From positions 1 to 7,544 of the forward strand of contig CAMCTE010000131.1 in assembly GCA_945878385.1 (NCBI GenBank): DNA of 7,544 nt, written 5' to 3'. The notes below the pieces were generated by a model, which saw nothing but the letters and a program-made list of their open reading frames with translations, made no database searches and was not told the DNA's origin. The translations under genes were made by a program, and so were the position numbers. Shown here one piece after another: positions 1-6,082 of the stretch. Positions within the stretch are counted from its first letter, which is position 1, and every line of letters begins with the position of its first letter. This DNA is from Azohydromonas lata NBRC 102462 (GTDB lineage: Bacteria > Pseudomonadota > Gammaproteobacteria > Burkholderiales > Burkholderiaceae_C).

Positions 1-742
1 GGCCCGCTTCGCCCGCCCACGCCACCGGCTCGCCCACCATGCGGTGCACCCGACCGCGCAAGCGCCCGATGGGCTCTTCGGTGGCCAGCAACTGCTGGGC
101 TGCAAAGCGCCCCATGGCCAACACCAGGCGGGGCCGCACCAAGGCCATCTGCTGCTGCAGCGCCGGCGCGCAGGCTTGCAATTCATCGGGCTGTGGATTG
201 CGGTTTTGCGGGGGCCTGCACTTCACCGTGTTGGTGATGTAGGCCGATTGCGCCTGCAGCACTCCCTCACCCTGCGCGCGGGACAAACCGATCGCACCCA
301 ACATGCGGTCAAGCAGTCGACCCGCGGCGCCCACGAAGGGCTCGCCCTGCCGGTCTTCCTGCTCGCCCGGCGCCTCGCCCACCACCATCCAGTGCGCCTG
401 CGGGTGCCCCACGCCGAACACGGTGCGTCGCCTCATGGCGCACAGCCCGCAGCGCCGGCACTCCGACACCGCGGACTCAAGTTCATTCAAGGAAGACCAC
501 ACGGGCCACTCAAGGCCCATCGGTTCAGCCCCGGTCTGCACAGAAAATTGCGTCGCAGCCGCCGGGGGCACTACCCGCGGTGGGGGCACTACCCGCGGTG
601 GGGGCACTTCCTGGGTTGGGGGCTCTTCCCGCGGTGGGGTTGACGCGGCAGCGGGAGGCTGTATGGGGCCCGGCCTCAAGGCCTGCGGCCATGCCACGCC
701 CATCTCCTGCAGCATGGAAATTTCTCGCGGCCCCAGCTTCAC
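1..742 (-). CDS. Family 4 uracil-DNA glycosylase, 3' end cut by window edge
   Basis: Iron-sulfur uracil-DNA glycosylase that removes uracil from DNA to start base excision repair in the cytoplasm. The 247 visible codons show four family 4 cluster cysteines (C95, C98, C175, C191), the motif GEAPGEQED (123-131), the FVGAAGRLL stretch (136-144) and NTVKCRPPQNRNP (171-183). The C-terminal part, which should carry the HPA-type active-site motif, lies beyond base 1. I chose GTG at 742: it overlaps the rimI stop as GTGA, has GAGG a few bases upstream, and gives an N-terminus (VKLGPREISMLQEMG) like that usual for Burkholderiales members. ATG at 715 is the next candidate. Residues 35-58 are a Pro-rich linker made of four 6-residue repeats, separating a short N-terminal segment from the catalytic domain. 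This is the last gene visible in the tsaB-rimI operon. The family call is firm; some relatives are annotated as the N-terminus of an SPO1 DNA polymerase. Confidence 0.93.
   Translation of the reverse strand, partial: MKLGPREISMLQEMGVAWPQALRPGPIQPPAAASTPPREEPPTQEVPPPRVVPPPRVVPPAAATQFSVQTGAEPMGLEWPVWSSLNELESAVSECRRCGLCAMRRRTVFGVGHPQAHWMVVGEAPGEQEDRQGEPFVGAAGRLLDRMLGAIGLSRAQGEGVLQAQSAYITNTVKCRPPQNRNPQPDELQACAPALQQQMALVRPRLVLAMGRFAAQQLLATEEPIGRLRGRVHRMVGEPVAWAGEAG
569..640 (-). repeat. Four tandem 18-bp units inside the uracil-DNA glycosylase gene
   Basis: Plus-strand unit CACTACCCGCGGTGGGGG occurs perfectly at 569-586 and 587-604. It recurs with 4 mismatches at 605-622 and 3 mismatches at 623-640. 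The unit is a multiple of three, so copy number can change without a frameshift. In the protein the units read TPPREE, PPTQEV, PPPRVV and PPPRVV (residues 35-58), a proline-rich, probably disordered linker ahead of the Fe-S cluster cysteines. The two identical copies look like a recent duplication. Confidence 0.9.
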
Positions 743-1338
743 TGCTCACCCTCGGCCACACCCGCCCAGCCCGCCGACGCCCCCGCCTCATCCTGCGGGA
801 TGTCGTCCGGGAGCCGGCCACCCAGCACGGCAAGGCGGCTGCGCATGTCCAGCCGCATCAACACGGCGTCTTCTCGCGTGCTGCGGACATTCGGGTAGTA
901 GCCCCGTCTCAGGCCCGCTTCTTCAAAACCGTAGGCCTCATAAAGCCGCCGCGCCGCTTCGTTGCTGGCCCGCACCTCCAGCCACATCCACCACAGCGCC
1001 CTGGGCACGGCCCACGCCACCAGGTCGTCCAGCAATCGACGCGCATGCCCGGCGCGGCGATGGTCGGGGTGCACCGTCAGGTTCAGAAGATGCAGTTCCT
1101 CCACACCCTCCATCGCCCAGGTGTAGGCCAGCAGTGCGGGCGGCTCGGGCTCCAGGCCAACACCCGTCGGGGCGGCGGCCCAAAGGCCCTGCGCCCGGTA
1201 ACCGCTGGACAGCGAGTCCACAAAATTCCCGCGGCTCCAGGGAAAGGGGTAGGACCGCACCTCGATGGTCATCAACTCGTCGAGGTCGCCCACCTGCAGA
1301 GGGCGCAGTAGCGTCAGGGCCGGCGCATCGGGCTTCAC
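739..1338 (-). CDS. rimI: Ribosomal protein S18 alanine N-acetyltransferase RimI
   Basis: GNAT-family acetyltransferase that transfers acetyl from acetyl-CoA to the N-terminal alanine of ribosomal protein S18. The acetyl-CoA loop reads RRAGHA (residues 94-99, R-x-x-G-x-A) after the strand LNLTVHPDH. The segment LEVRASNEAARRLYEAYGF (120-138) carries E121 and Y133, which match the catalytic Glu and Tyr of Salmonella RimI. RRGYYPN (145-150) follows as in other members. The start is GTG at 1338, overlapping the tsaB stop as GTGA, with GGAG 7 bases upstream. The open frame extends further to 1572 but that part lies over tsaB and has no family similarity. The product is 199 residues against roughly 150 for E. 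coli RimI; the extra length is mostly a 30-residue C-terminal tail (about 168-199) and a loop near 56-68. Translation is probably coupled to tsaB. Confidence 0.93.
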   Translation of the reverse strand: MKPDAPALTLLRPLQVGDLDELMTIEVRSYPFPWSRGNFVDSLSSGYRAQGLWAAAPTGVGLEPEPPALLAYTWAMEGVEELHLLNLTVHPDHRRAGHARRLLDDLVAWAVPRALWWMWLEVRASNEAARRLYEAYGFEEAGLRRGYYPNVRSTREDAVLMRLDMRSRLAVLGGRLPDDIPQDEAGASAGWAGVAEGEQ

Positions 1339-2186
1339 TGCGGCGCTCCGCTGGCCGCTGCAGCCGTGCCTGGCACCCTGTCCTGAAATGCGGCCATCCG
1401 CTGGGCTTCGCGCTCTGCCGTCGTTTGCGCCACCCGGTCGCGCACATACAGCGGCATCACCTGCGCCGCATCCAGGCGCGGCCCGTCTTCCCAGGCCGCC
1501 CACGCACCGTGGCCCAGCGCCAAGGGGCGGTTGACTTCCGCTTCGGCCCACAGCACCGTTGAAGCCCGGCACGCCTGGGCTTCGTCTGCGGGCAACAGTG
1601 GCAGGCCCGAGCCCGCCATCAACCGAATTGAGGGGACTGCAGGCTCATGGTGAAAACCAGCACGCGCCCCAGCCTCCAGCCGCGCCCCCACAAGGGCCGC
1701 ACGCCAATCGCGGGCCACTTCCTGCGGCGCGCGAACCGACACACCCTGCCGCGAACACCAACGCTGCCCGTCCCAGGCCAGCGTGTCGTCGTACACCTGC
1801 CCCATGCGTGCATCCACCGCCACATGCACCGTGCAATGCGCCTGCGCGCCGAACAAGCCGCGCGCCAAGGCCTGCTGCCGCGCATCCTCAGCCACCAACT
1901 GCAGGCTGGGCACTGCCACTGCCGGAATGCCCAGGCCCAGGGCCAAGCCCTGCACCGCAGCGCAGGCACCGCGAAGGCCGGTGAAAGCCCCAGGCCCCTG
2001 CCCGAAGGCCAAGCCCTGCAGGTCGGCCCAGCGCAGGCGCTGTTGGCTCAAAAGCTCTTGGGCAGCAGGCAACAAACGCATGGACGCCTGTGCGCCGCCG
2101 GCTTCCTCGTGCAGGGCCCATTGGCCGCGCGCATGCAGTGCCAGGCACAGGCGCTCGGTCGATGTATCCAGGGCCAACAGGTTCAT
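1335..2186 (-). CDS. tsaB: tRNA threonylcarbamoyladenosine biosynthesis protein TsaB
   Basis: ASKHA-fold scaffold protein that pairs with TsaD and, with TsaE, transfers the threonylcarbamoyl group to A37 of ANN-decoding tRNAs. The N-terminus MNLLALDTSTE and the signature FGQGPGAFTGLR (61-72) are diagnostic for TsaB. It is 283 residues, longer than E. coli TsaB (231); the extra residues lie mainly in the less conserved middle and C-terminal half (about 150-215) and a C-terminal tail. ATG at 2186 is chosen because the conserved sequence begins there; the frame runs upstream to 2333 but would overlap dacB and adds only Arg-rich low-complexity residues. No clear Shine-Dalgarno precedes the ATG, and a -10-like hexamer sits 6 bases before it, so the transcript may be leaderless (inference). 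It is first gene of the operon with rimI and the glycosylase, and divergent from dacB. Confidence 0.95.
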   Translation of the reverse strand: MNLLALDTSTERLCLALHARGQWALHEEAGGAQASMRLLPAAQELLSQQRLRWADLQGLAFGQGPGAFTGLRGACAAVQGLALGLGIPAVAVPSLQLVAEDARQQALARGLFGAQAHCTVHVAVDARMGQVYDDTLAWDGQRWCSRQGVSVRAPQEVARDWRAALVGARLEAGARAGFHHEPAVPSIRLMAGSGLPLLPADEAQACRASTVLWAEAEVNRPLALGHGAWAAWEDGPRLDAAQVMPLYVRDRVAQTTAEREAQRMAAFQDRVPGTAAAASGAPQ

Positions 2187-2192
2187 CCGGTC

Positions 2193-2198
2193 AGTGTA
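2193..2198 (-). promoter_or_regulatory. Possible -10 element for tsaB
   Basis: The minus strand reads TACACT, 4 of 6 to TATAAT, ending 6 bases before the tsaB ATG. This would put the transcription start at or next to the A of the ATG. No good -35 hexamer stands 16-18 bases upstream (AAGCCC or AAAGCC). A weak prediction. Confidence 0.25.
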
Positions 2199-2201
2199 GG
2201 A

Positions 2202-2211
2202 CAGGGCCCTG
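2202..2211. promoter_or_regulatory. 10-bp perfect palindrome in the divergent intergenic region
   Basis: CAGGGCCCTG is its own reverse complement and lies in the 57-bp gap between the tsaB and dacB start codons. It could be half of a regulator site or a chance GC-rich palindrome. No matching regulator is known to me. Confidence 0.25.
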
Positions 2212-2243
2212 CGCCGGGCTTTGCACCGTGCGAATATCGGAGC

Positions 2244-3848
2244 ATGCCGCTTCGCCCCACGCCGCCCTTCAACAGCCTTTCCACGCCTTCCACCCCGTTC
2301 AGCCTGTGCAAGGCCGGGGCACGGAGAGCCCAAAGGGCGCCGGCCATGGTGATGTCAATGGCGCTGGGCTTGGCCATACACATGGCGCCGCCCCCATCTC
2401 CCGCCCATGCCCAAGCCTCCCACACCCTGTTGCCGCCCGAAGCCCTGATGGCCCTGCAGAAGGCCAAGGTGCCGCTGGATTCGGTGGCCGTGGTGGTGCA
2501 GGACCCCAGCAGCGGGCGCGACCGCCTGCGCCTGAATGCCGAACGCCCGATGAACCCGGCCTCGGTGATGAAGTTGCTGACCACCTATGCCGCGCTGGAC
2601 ACCCTGGGCCCATCCTGGGCCTGGAAAACACCGGTGTGGCTCGACGGCCCCGTGCAAGACCCAGGGCCCGACGGGGTGCTGCAAGGGCATCTGCACATCA
2701 AGGGCAGCGGCGACCCCAAGCTCACGCAGGAGCGCCTGTGGGCCTTGCTGCAACGCATACGCGCCCTGGGCGTGCGCGAAATCCGTGGCGACATCGTGCT
2801 CGACCAATCGGCCTTCGCCGCACCCAGCGGCCAGCCCGGTGATTTCGACGGTGAAGGCCTGCGCCCCTACAACGTGCAGGCGCGCGCTCTGATGCTCAAC
2901 CAGCGCACCGTCATCTACACCTTCGTGCCCGATGCCGCACGCGGTGTGGCGCGGGTAGTGGCCGAGCCCGAATTGGCCGGTGTGAAGGTCGACGCCACCG
3001 TCCCCCTGGCCACCGGCCCCTGCGAAGACTGGCGCGCGCAGCTCAAGGCCCAGTTCCAAGACCCCAACACCGTTCGGTGGACAGGCCGCTACTTGGCCAG
3101 CTGCGGCGAGAAGTCATGGCCCGTGGCCCACGCCGATCCGGCCGGCTATGACCGCCGTTTGCTGCAGGCCCTGTGGTCCGGCATGGGCGGGCGGCTCATC
3201 GGCACGGTGCGCGAAGGCGCATCACCCATGCGCCCACCCACATTCGAATGGGCCTCACCGCCCTTGGCCGAAGTCGTGCGCGACATCAACAAGTTCAGCA
3301 ACAACACGATGGCGCAGCAGTTGGCACTGACCTGGGCCGCCGTACACGCCGGCGGCCCAGCGCCAGGCAACGCCGCGGCCGTGGGCAGCAGCGTCGGGCC
3401 GGAACAGGCACGCGCCGCGCTTCAGGCGTGGGCTGAAAACCGCTTGGGGGGCCAGGGCCTGCGTGTGGACAACGGCTCGGGCCTGAGCCGCGATCAGCGC
3501 ATCTCGGCCGAGCAGGTGGCCACCCTGCTGCGACAAGCCTGGACCAGCCCGGTGCTGCCCGAACTGCTGGCTTCGCTGCCAGTGGCCGGCGCACCCGACG
3601 GCACGCTGCGGCGCTTGCAACAGGCCTCGGGGCGCGCCCACCTGAAGACAGGTTCGCTGCGCGATGTGGTGGCCGTGGCCGGCTACGCCCTGGGGCGCAG
3701 CGGCCAGCGGTGGGTCGTGGTGGTGCTCATCCACCACGAACAGGCCCAGGCAGCGCGTCCCGCGCTCGAGGCCTTGGTGCATTGGGCCATCCAGGATGGC
3801 CCACCCGCCTCGATCAGATCCAACCCGCCGCGCGGATCGCCCGGATGA
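2244..3848 (+). CDS. dacB: D-alanyl-D-alanine carboxypeptidase/endopeptidase (PBP4 type)
   Basis: Periplasmic peptidase of the S13 family that trims the terminal D-Ala of peptidoglycan stem peptides and cuts D-Ala-meso-DAP crosslinks. The active-site motifs are in order and at PBP4 spacing: SVMK (S107 nucleophile, K110), SNN (352-354), KTG (468-470), with DNGSGLSR at 409-416. The large insert between SxxK and SxN is typical of class C low-mass PBPs. C260 and C287 might form a disulfide. Export is by a signal peptide: an Arg/Lys stretch (23-31), a hydrophobic core (35-47) and a likely cut after AHA or AQA near residues 56-58. The product has 534 residues against 477 in E. coli. ATG at 2244 keeps the positive n-region, but its only GGAG is a single base away. 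ATG at 2346 has a better-placed AAAGGG yet would lose the positive charges. The gene is single, divergent from tsaB, and its last 35 bases overlap the convergent lipoprotein gene. Confidence 0.93.
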   Translation: MPLRPTPPFNSLSTPSTPFSLCKAGARRAQRAPAMVMSMALGLAIHMAPPPSPAHAQASHTLLPPEALMALQKAKVPLDSVAVVVQDPSSGRDRLRLNAERPMNPASVMKLLTTYAALDTLGPSWAWKTPVWLDGPVQDPGPDGVLQGHLHIKGSGDPKLTQERLWALLQRIRALGVREIRGDIVLDQSAFAAPSGQPGDFDGEGLRPYNVQARALMLNQRTVIYTFVPDAARGVARVVAEPELAGVKVDATVPLATGPCEDWRAQLKAQFQDPNTVRWTGRYLASCGEKSWPVAHADPAGYDRRLLQALWSGMGGRLIGTVREGASPMRPPTFEWASPPLAEVVRDINKFSNNTMAQQLALTWAAVHAGGPAPGNAAAVGSSVGPEQARAALQAWAENRLGGQGLRVDNGSGLSRDQRISAEQVATLLRQAWTSPVLPELLASLPVAGAPDGTLRRLQQASGRAHLKTGSLRDVVAVAGYALGRSGQRWVVVVLIHHEQAQAARPALEALVHWAIQDGPPASIRSNPPRGSPG

Positions 3849-4950
3849 CGGAATCACCCATCAGCTGATGCCCATAGGGCGTGGGATGGAAGCTGTCGGA
3901 GAAGAGCCAGGTCTTCCACCAACCGGCCGTACGGCCCGCGGTAGCGTCCAGTGCCGCGTCCGTGCAGGTGGGGAAGGTGTAGCTGGGCAGGCCGCTGCTG
4001 TCACGGCCAGTGACCGGGCAGGCGGTGTCCACCGAATTGGTCAGTCCGAACGAAGCCGGCGAACTCACCTGTTGTGTGAAGGTGGAATAGAAATCGATGA
4101 CGACCACGCGCGGGTCGTTGGCCGTCAGCGTGCGCAAGCGGTCGTTGAATGCGGTGATCCAGGCCCGGATACCGGTGCGAACAGACGTGGCCGTCGCAGC
4201 GCCGGCGCTGGCCGAGACACCCGCCAACACGGCTGCGAAGCGGGGCGTGATCGTGATGTCGGGCATGTTGAGCACCACCACATTGCGGGCCCCGCGGTCC
4301 AACACCTGCGTGCGGATGTCGTTGTAGAAGGTGTCGGCCAGGGCCACCATATAGGCCGCGGCGGCGCGCTCGGCGAAGCCCGCCGTGGTGGGGCTGAGCG
4401 CGCCCAGGGCCGCGTTGTTGAGTTGCTGACCCAGGAACGATTGGTAGGCCGCCGCACCCGCTGCACCGGTGCCCGCACCCAGATAGGCGCCTGCCAGATC
4501 GGCCGCATCGTTGCCGCCGCCGTCAATCAGCACCAGGGCATTGCTGAAGCGGCTGGCCGGCGCCGCTGCCATCTGCGTGCCCACGCGGATGGGGCTGGCC
4601 GCCCCGCCCTGGGCCGCACCGGCCACCACACGGCCGCCTCCGATGGCGTAGTTCGAGCACGCCGCATTGCTGCTGGCCGCGAAGCCCGCGCCGGTGGAGG
4701 TGTAGGCATTGCACTGTGCAGCGCCCGATGCACCAGCGGCGTCGGCCACCAGTTGGGTCCACAGCGGATAGCCCTTGGGGTCGCCGGCCTTCTGCACCGT
4801 GAACTTCAGGCCAAAGGTGCCCACATCGGCCAGGCTGTCCCCGAACACGACCACCGAGTTGATCGACGGGCCGCTGGAACTGCCGCCACCGCAAGCTGCC
4901 AGAACGGCAGCCGCCCCAAGCGCCAAGAGGCTGGTTCGCAGAAATCTCAT
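3814..4950 (-). CDS. SGNH/GDSL-family hydrolase, lipoprotein, catalytic residues intact
   Basis: Predicted membrane-anchored esterase/lipase-like hydrolase; the substrate is unknown. A 19-residue lipoprotein signal ends in LAAC with C20 as the lipidated residue, followed by a Gly/Ser linker. The SGNH blocks are complete: FGDSL (block I, nucleophile S39), YAIGGGR (block II, G104-G106), GGND (block III, N147), and D352-S-F-H355 followed by PTPYGHQL (block V). C80, C98, C311 and C329 could form disulfides, which suits an extracytoplasmic location. The length, 378 residues, is normal for GDSL enzymes of this type. ATG at 4950 has GGAG 7 bases upstream and begins a textbook lipoprotein signal. It follows the paralogous gene 5048-6037 after 97 bases, so the two may be co-transcribed. 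Its 3' end overlaps dacB tail to tail by 35 bases. The SGNH call is strong; whether it acts on lipids, acetylated sugars or other esters cannot be told. Confidence 0.9.
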   Translation of the reverse strand: MRFLRTSLLALGAAAVLAACGGGSSSGPSINSVVVFGDSLADVGTFGLKFTVQKAGDPKGYPLWTQLVADAAGASGAAQCNAYTSTGAGFAASSNAACSNYAIGGGRVVAGAAQGGAASPIRVGTQMAAAPASRFSNALVLIDGGGNDAADLAGAYLGAGTGAAGAAAYQSFLGQQLNNAALGALSPTTAGFAERAAAAYMVALADTFYNDIRTQVLDRGARNVVVLNMPDITITPRFAAVLAGVSASAGAATATSVRTGIRAWITAFNDRLRTLTANDPRVVVIDFYSTFTQQVSSPASFGLTNSVDTACPVTGRDSSGLPSYTFPTCTDAALDATAGRTAGWWKTWLFSDSFHPTPYGHQLMGDSVIRAIRAAGWI

Positions 4951-4957
4951 GTGTTGT

Positions 4958-4961
4958 CTCC
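4958..4961 (-). promoter_or_regulatory. Shine-Dalgarno of the intact SGNH lipoprotein
   Basis: GGAG on the minus strand, 7 bases before the ATG at 4950. It touches the 3' arm of the inverted repeat 4961-4987, so a stem there could influence ribosome access. Confidence 0.6.
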
Positions 4962-4987
4962 GGTCACGGTGAAATCAAAAGTGACCG
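4961..4987 (-). promoter_or_regulatory. 7-bp inverted repeat directly upstream of the SD of the intact SGNH gene
   Basis: Arms CGGTCAC (4961-4967) and GTGACCG (4981-4987) are perfect complements around a 13-base loop. On the minus-strand transcript the stem ends one base into the GGAG. It may be a 5'-leader hairpin or a dimeric operator. There is no T-run after it in the minus direction, so it does not look like an intrinsic terminator of the preceding gene. Confidence 0.4.
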
Positions 4988-5047
4988 CGACTTTACGCAG
5001 GGCGCCCGCCGCCTGATCTGAGGGCTTACCCGCTGAACCGAAAACCG

Positions 5048-6037
5048 CTAGAACGGGTTGCGGGTGGCGCGTGAAGCTGCAATCTGACCCAGGCGAGACT
5101 GCAGCGCCGGACCAAACAGTTTGTCGGTGGCGTAGCCCCAACTGGTGATGTCGGCACCGGCCACCAGGGTGTCGGTGCCGCAGTTGGGCGGCGCGGCCGT
5201 GGCCAGGCACATCGGCGTGGACAGGTCGTTGAAACCGAAGAAAGTGTTGAGCGGCGGCAGGATGTCGCGCACCATTTGGTCTGAAGACACCAATCCAATC
5301 AGCCGTCCATCGTTGATGATGGTCACTCTCAAGCCGGCATTGAACGAATCGGTCAAGTCCGACAGGAACCGTGCCCGCGTGACGGCACCAGCAGGCTCAG
5401 GCTGGGCAGTGGTTTGCGCCGCTCCGAAGGGCGCCACGCCCAGGTCGGGTGCCGTCACCAACAGCACCGCAGGGCCGGCGCGGGCCACGCGGTTGACTTG
5501 CTGGCCCAGGGCCACGCCGCGCGCACGGATCTCGGCCTTCAGAGCGTCCTGCGTGCGGGCCGGGTATTGGGCATACAACTCCAGCACATCGTTCAGGCCA
5601 AAGTAGATCGTCACGATCTGCTTTTCAGAGAACGCCCCGGCGGCCAGTGCGCGGTCGATCTGCGCATTGACATCGGGGGCCTTGGCGCCAGCCTGCGCAT
5701 AGGATTGCGCCGCCGTCACCGCCGCTGCGTTCGGATTGCATTGCGCAAAGGTCAGGCCGAAGATGCTGGCCACCGTCTGCGTCCACACCGGGTTGGCCGT
5801 GCAGTCGATGGTGGTGGTGCCGGCCGCGTAGGCATTCACGCCGTACTTGCGGCCATCAGGCAACAAAAGGCTCAATTCGTCGCCCAGCACCATCATGCGC
5901 TCGGGCTTGAAGGGCTCGATCGCACCCGTCGACCCCCCTCCACAGGCTGCCAACAGGCCCACTGCGGCCACCGCAACACAACCCGCGGCGGCGCGCCGCA
6001 CCCAGCGCCCTGCTCCCGCAACACCCGATGAAATCAT
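5048..6037 (-). CDS. SGNH-fold lipoprotein with degenerate active site (probable pseudoenzyme)
   Basis: Paralogue of the neighbouring GDSL lipoprotein. The signal peptide has Arg residues at 11-15, a hydrophobic stretch and the lipobox LAAC with C32 lipidated, then a Gly-rich linker. It can be aligned with the neighbour through VLGDEL to VFGDSL, RKYGVN to LKFTVQ, PVWTQTVA to PLWTQLVA, FGLND to GGGND and YATDKLFGP to FSDSFHPTP. By this alignment the nucleophile Ser is E54, the block III Asn is kept as N149, and the Asp and His of block V are T304 and L307. Three of four catalytic residues are therefore missing and hydrolysis by the usual mechanism is unlikely; a binding or structural role is possible (inference). 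The 329-residue frame is intact with no stop codons, so it is not an ordinary pseudogene. ATG at 6037 has GGAG 5 bases upstream. It lies 45 bases after sua5 on the same strand and may be read through from it. Confidence 0.85.
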   Translation of the reverse strand: MISSGVAGAGRWVRRAAAGCVAVAAVGLLAACGGGSTGAIEPFKPERMMVLGDELSLLLPDGRKYGVNAYAAGTTTIDCTANPVWTQTVASIFGLTFAQCNPNAAAVTAAQSYAQAGAKAPDVNAQIDRALAAGAFSEKQIVTIYFGLNDVLELYAQYPARTQDALKAEIRARGVALGQQVNRVARAGPAVLLVTAPDLGVAPFGAAQTTAQPEPAGAVTRARFLSDLTDSFNAGLRVTIINDGRLIGLVSSDQMVRDILPPLNTFFGFNDLSTPMCLATAAPPNCGTDTLVAGADITSWGYATDKLFGPALQSRLGQIAASRATRNPF

Positions 6038-6042
6038 CCCAG

Positions 6043-6046
6043 CTCC
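6043..6046 (-). promoter_or_regulatory. Shine-Dalgarno of the degenerate SGNH lipoprotein
   Basis: GGAG on the minus strand, 5 bases before the ATG at 6037, supports that start. A 6-bp hairpin (6052-6067) stands 5 bases upstream of it. Confidence 0.6.
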
Positions 6047-6051
6047 ATCAC

Positions 6052-6074
6052 ACCGGCTCGCGCCGGTCGTTTTT
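6052..6074 (+). terminator. Rho-independent terminator-like hairpin, plus-strand polarity
   Basis: ACCGGC (6052-6057), loop TCGC, GCCGGT (6062-6067) form a perfect 6-bp GC-rich stem. On the plus strand this is followed by CG and then TTTTT (6070-6074). The U-run exists only in plus polarity, whereas the flanking genes run on the minus strand. It would therefore stop antisense transcription, not sua5 mRNA. On the minus-strand transcript the same stem lies in the leader of the lipoprotein gene. Confidence 0.4.
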
Positions 6075-6082
6075 CGTCTTGT

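Noticed and set aside
303..1562. Plus-strand open frame of 419 codons
   Set aside because: Low-complexity Pro/Arg/Ser translation lying over the glycosylase, rimI and tsaB, whose minus-strand products have clear catalytic motifs.
1339..1572. Upstream extension of rimI
   Set aside because: The frame is open, but it lies inside tsaB, shows no similarity to RimI, and the GTG at 1338 has a good SD and the GTGA overlap.
1647..2243. Upstream extension of dacB
   Set aside because: The frame is open for 199 codons before 2244, but it is antisense to tsaB and would bury the signal peptide deep inside the protein.
2187..2333. Upstream extension of tsaB
   Set aside because: The added residues are Arg-rich, precede the conserved N-terminus MNLLALDTST, and would overlap dacB.
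2355..3059. Minus-strand open frame of 234 codons
   Set aside because: Antisense to dacB, which has SxxK, SxN and KTG in the plus frame; no family features in the antisense product.
3817..3838. Inverted repeat GATCC/GGATC in the dacB/SGNH overlap, considered as a terminator
   Set aside because: Only 5 bp of stem with a 12-base loop and no T-run on either strand.
4996..5012. GC-rich imperfect stem (CAGG..CCTG) after the degenerate SGNH gene, considered as its terminator
   Set aside because: The stem has mismatches and is not followed by a T-run in the minus direction.
3664..5016. Plus-strand open frame of 450 codons opposite the intact SGNH gene
   Set aside because: Rich in Arg, Gly and His with no recognisable domain or ribosome site. 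It is the reverse-strand shadow of a gene with a signal peptide and a complete SGNH active site, as is common in GC-rich DNA.
5414..6031. Plus-strand open frame of 205 codons
   Set aside because: Arg/His/Gly-rich shadow of the minus-strand lipoprotein gene, with no domain.
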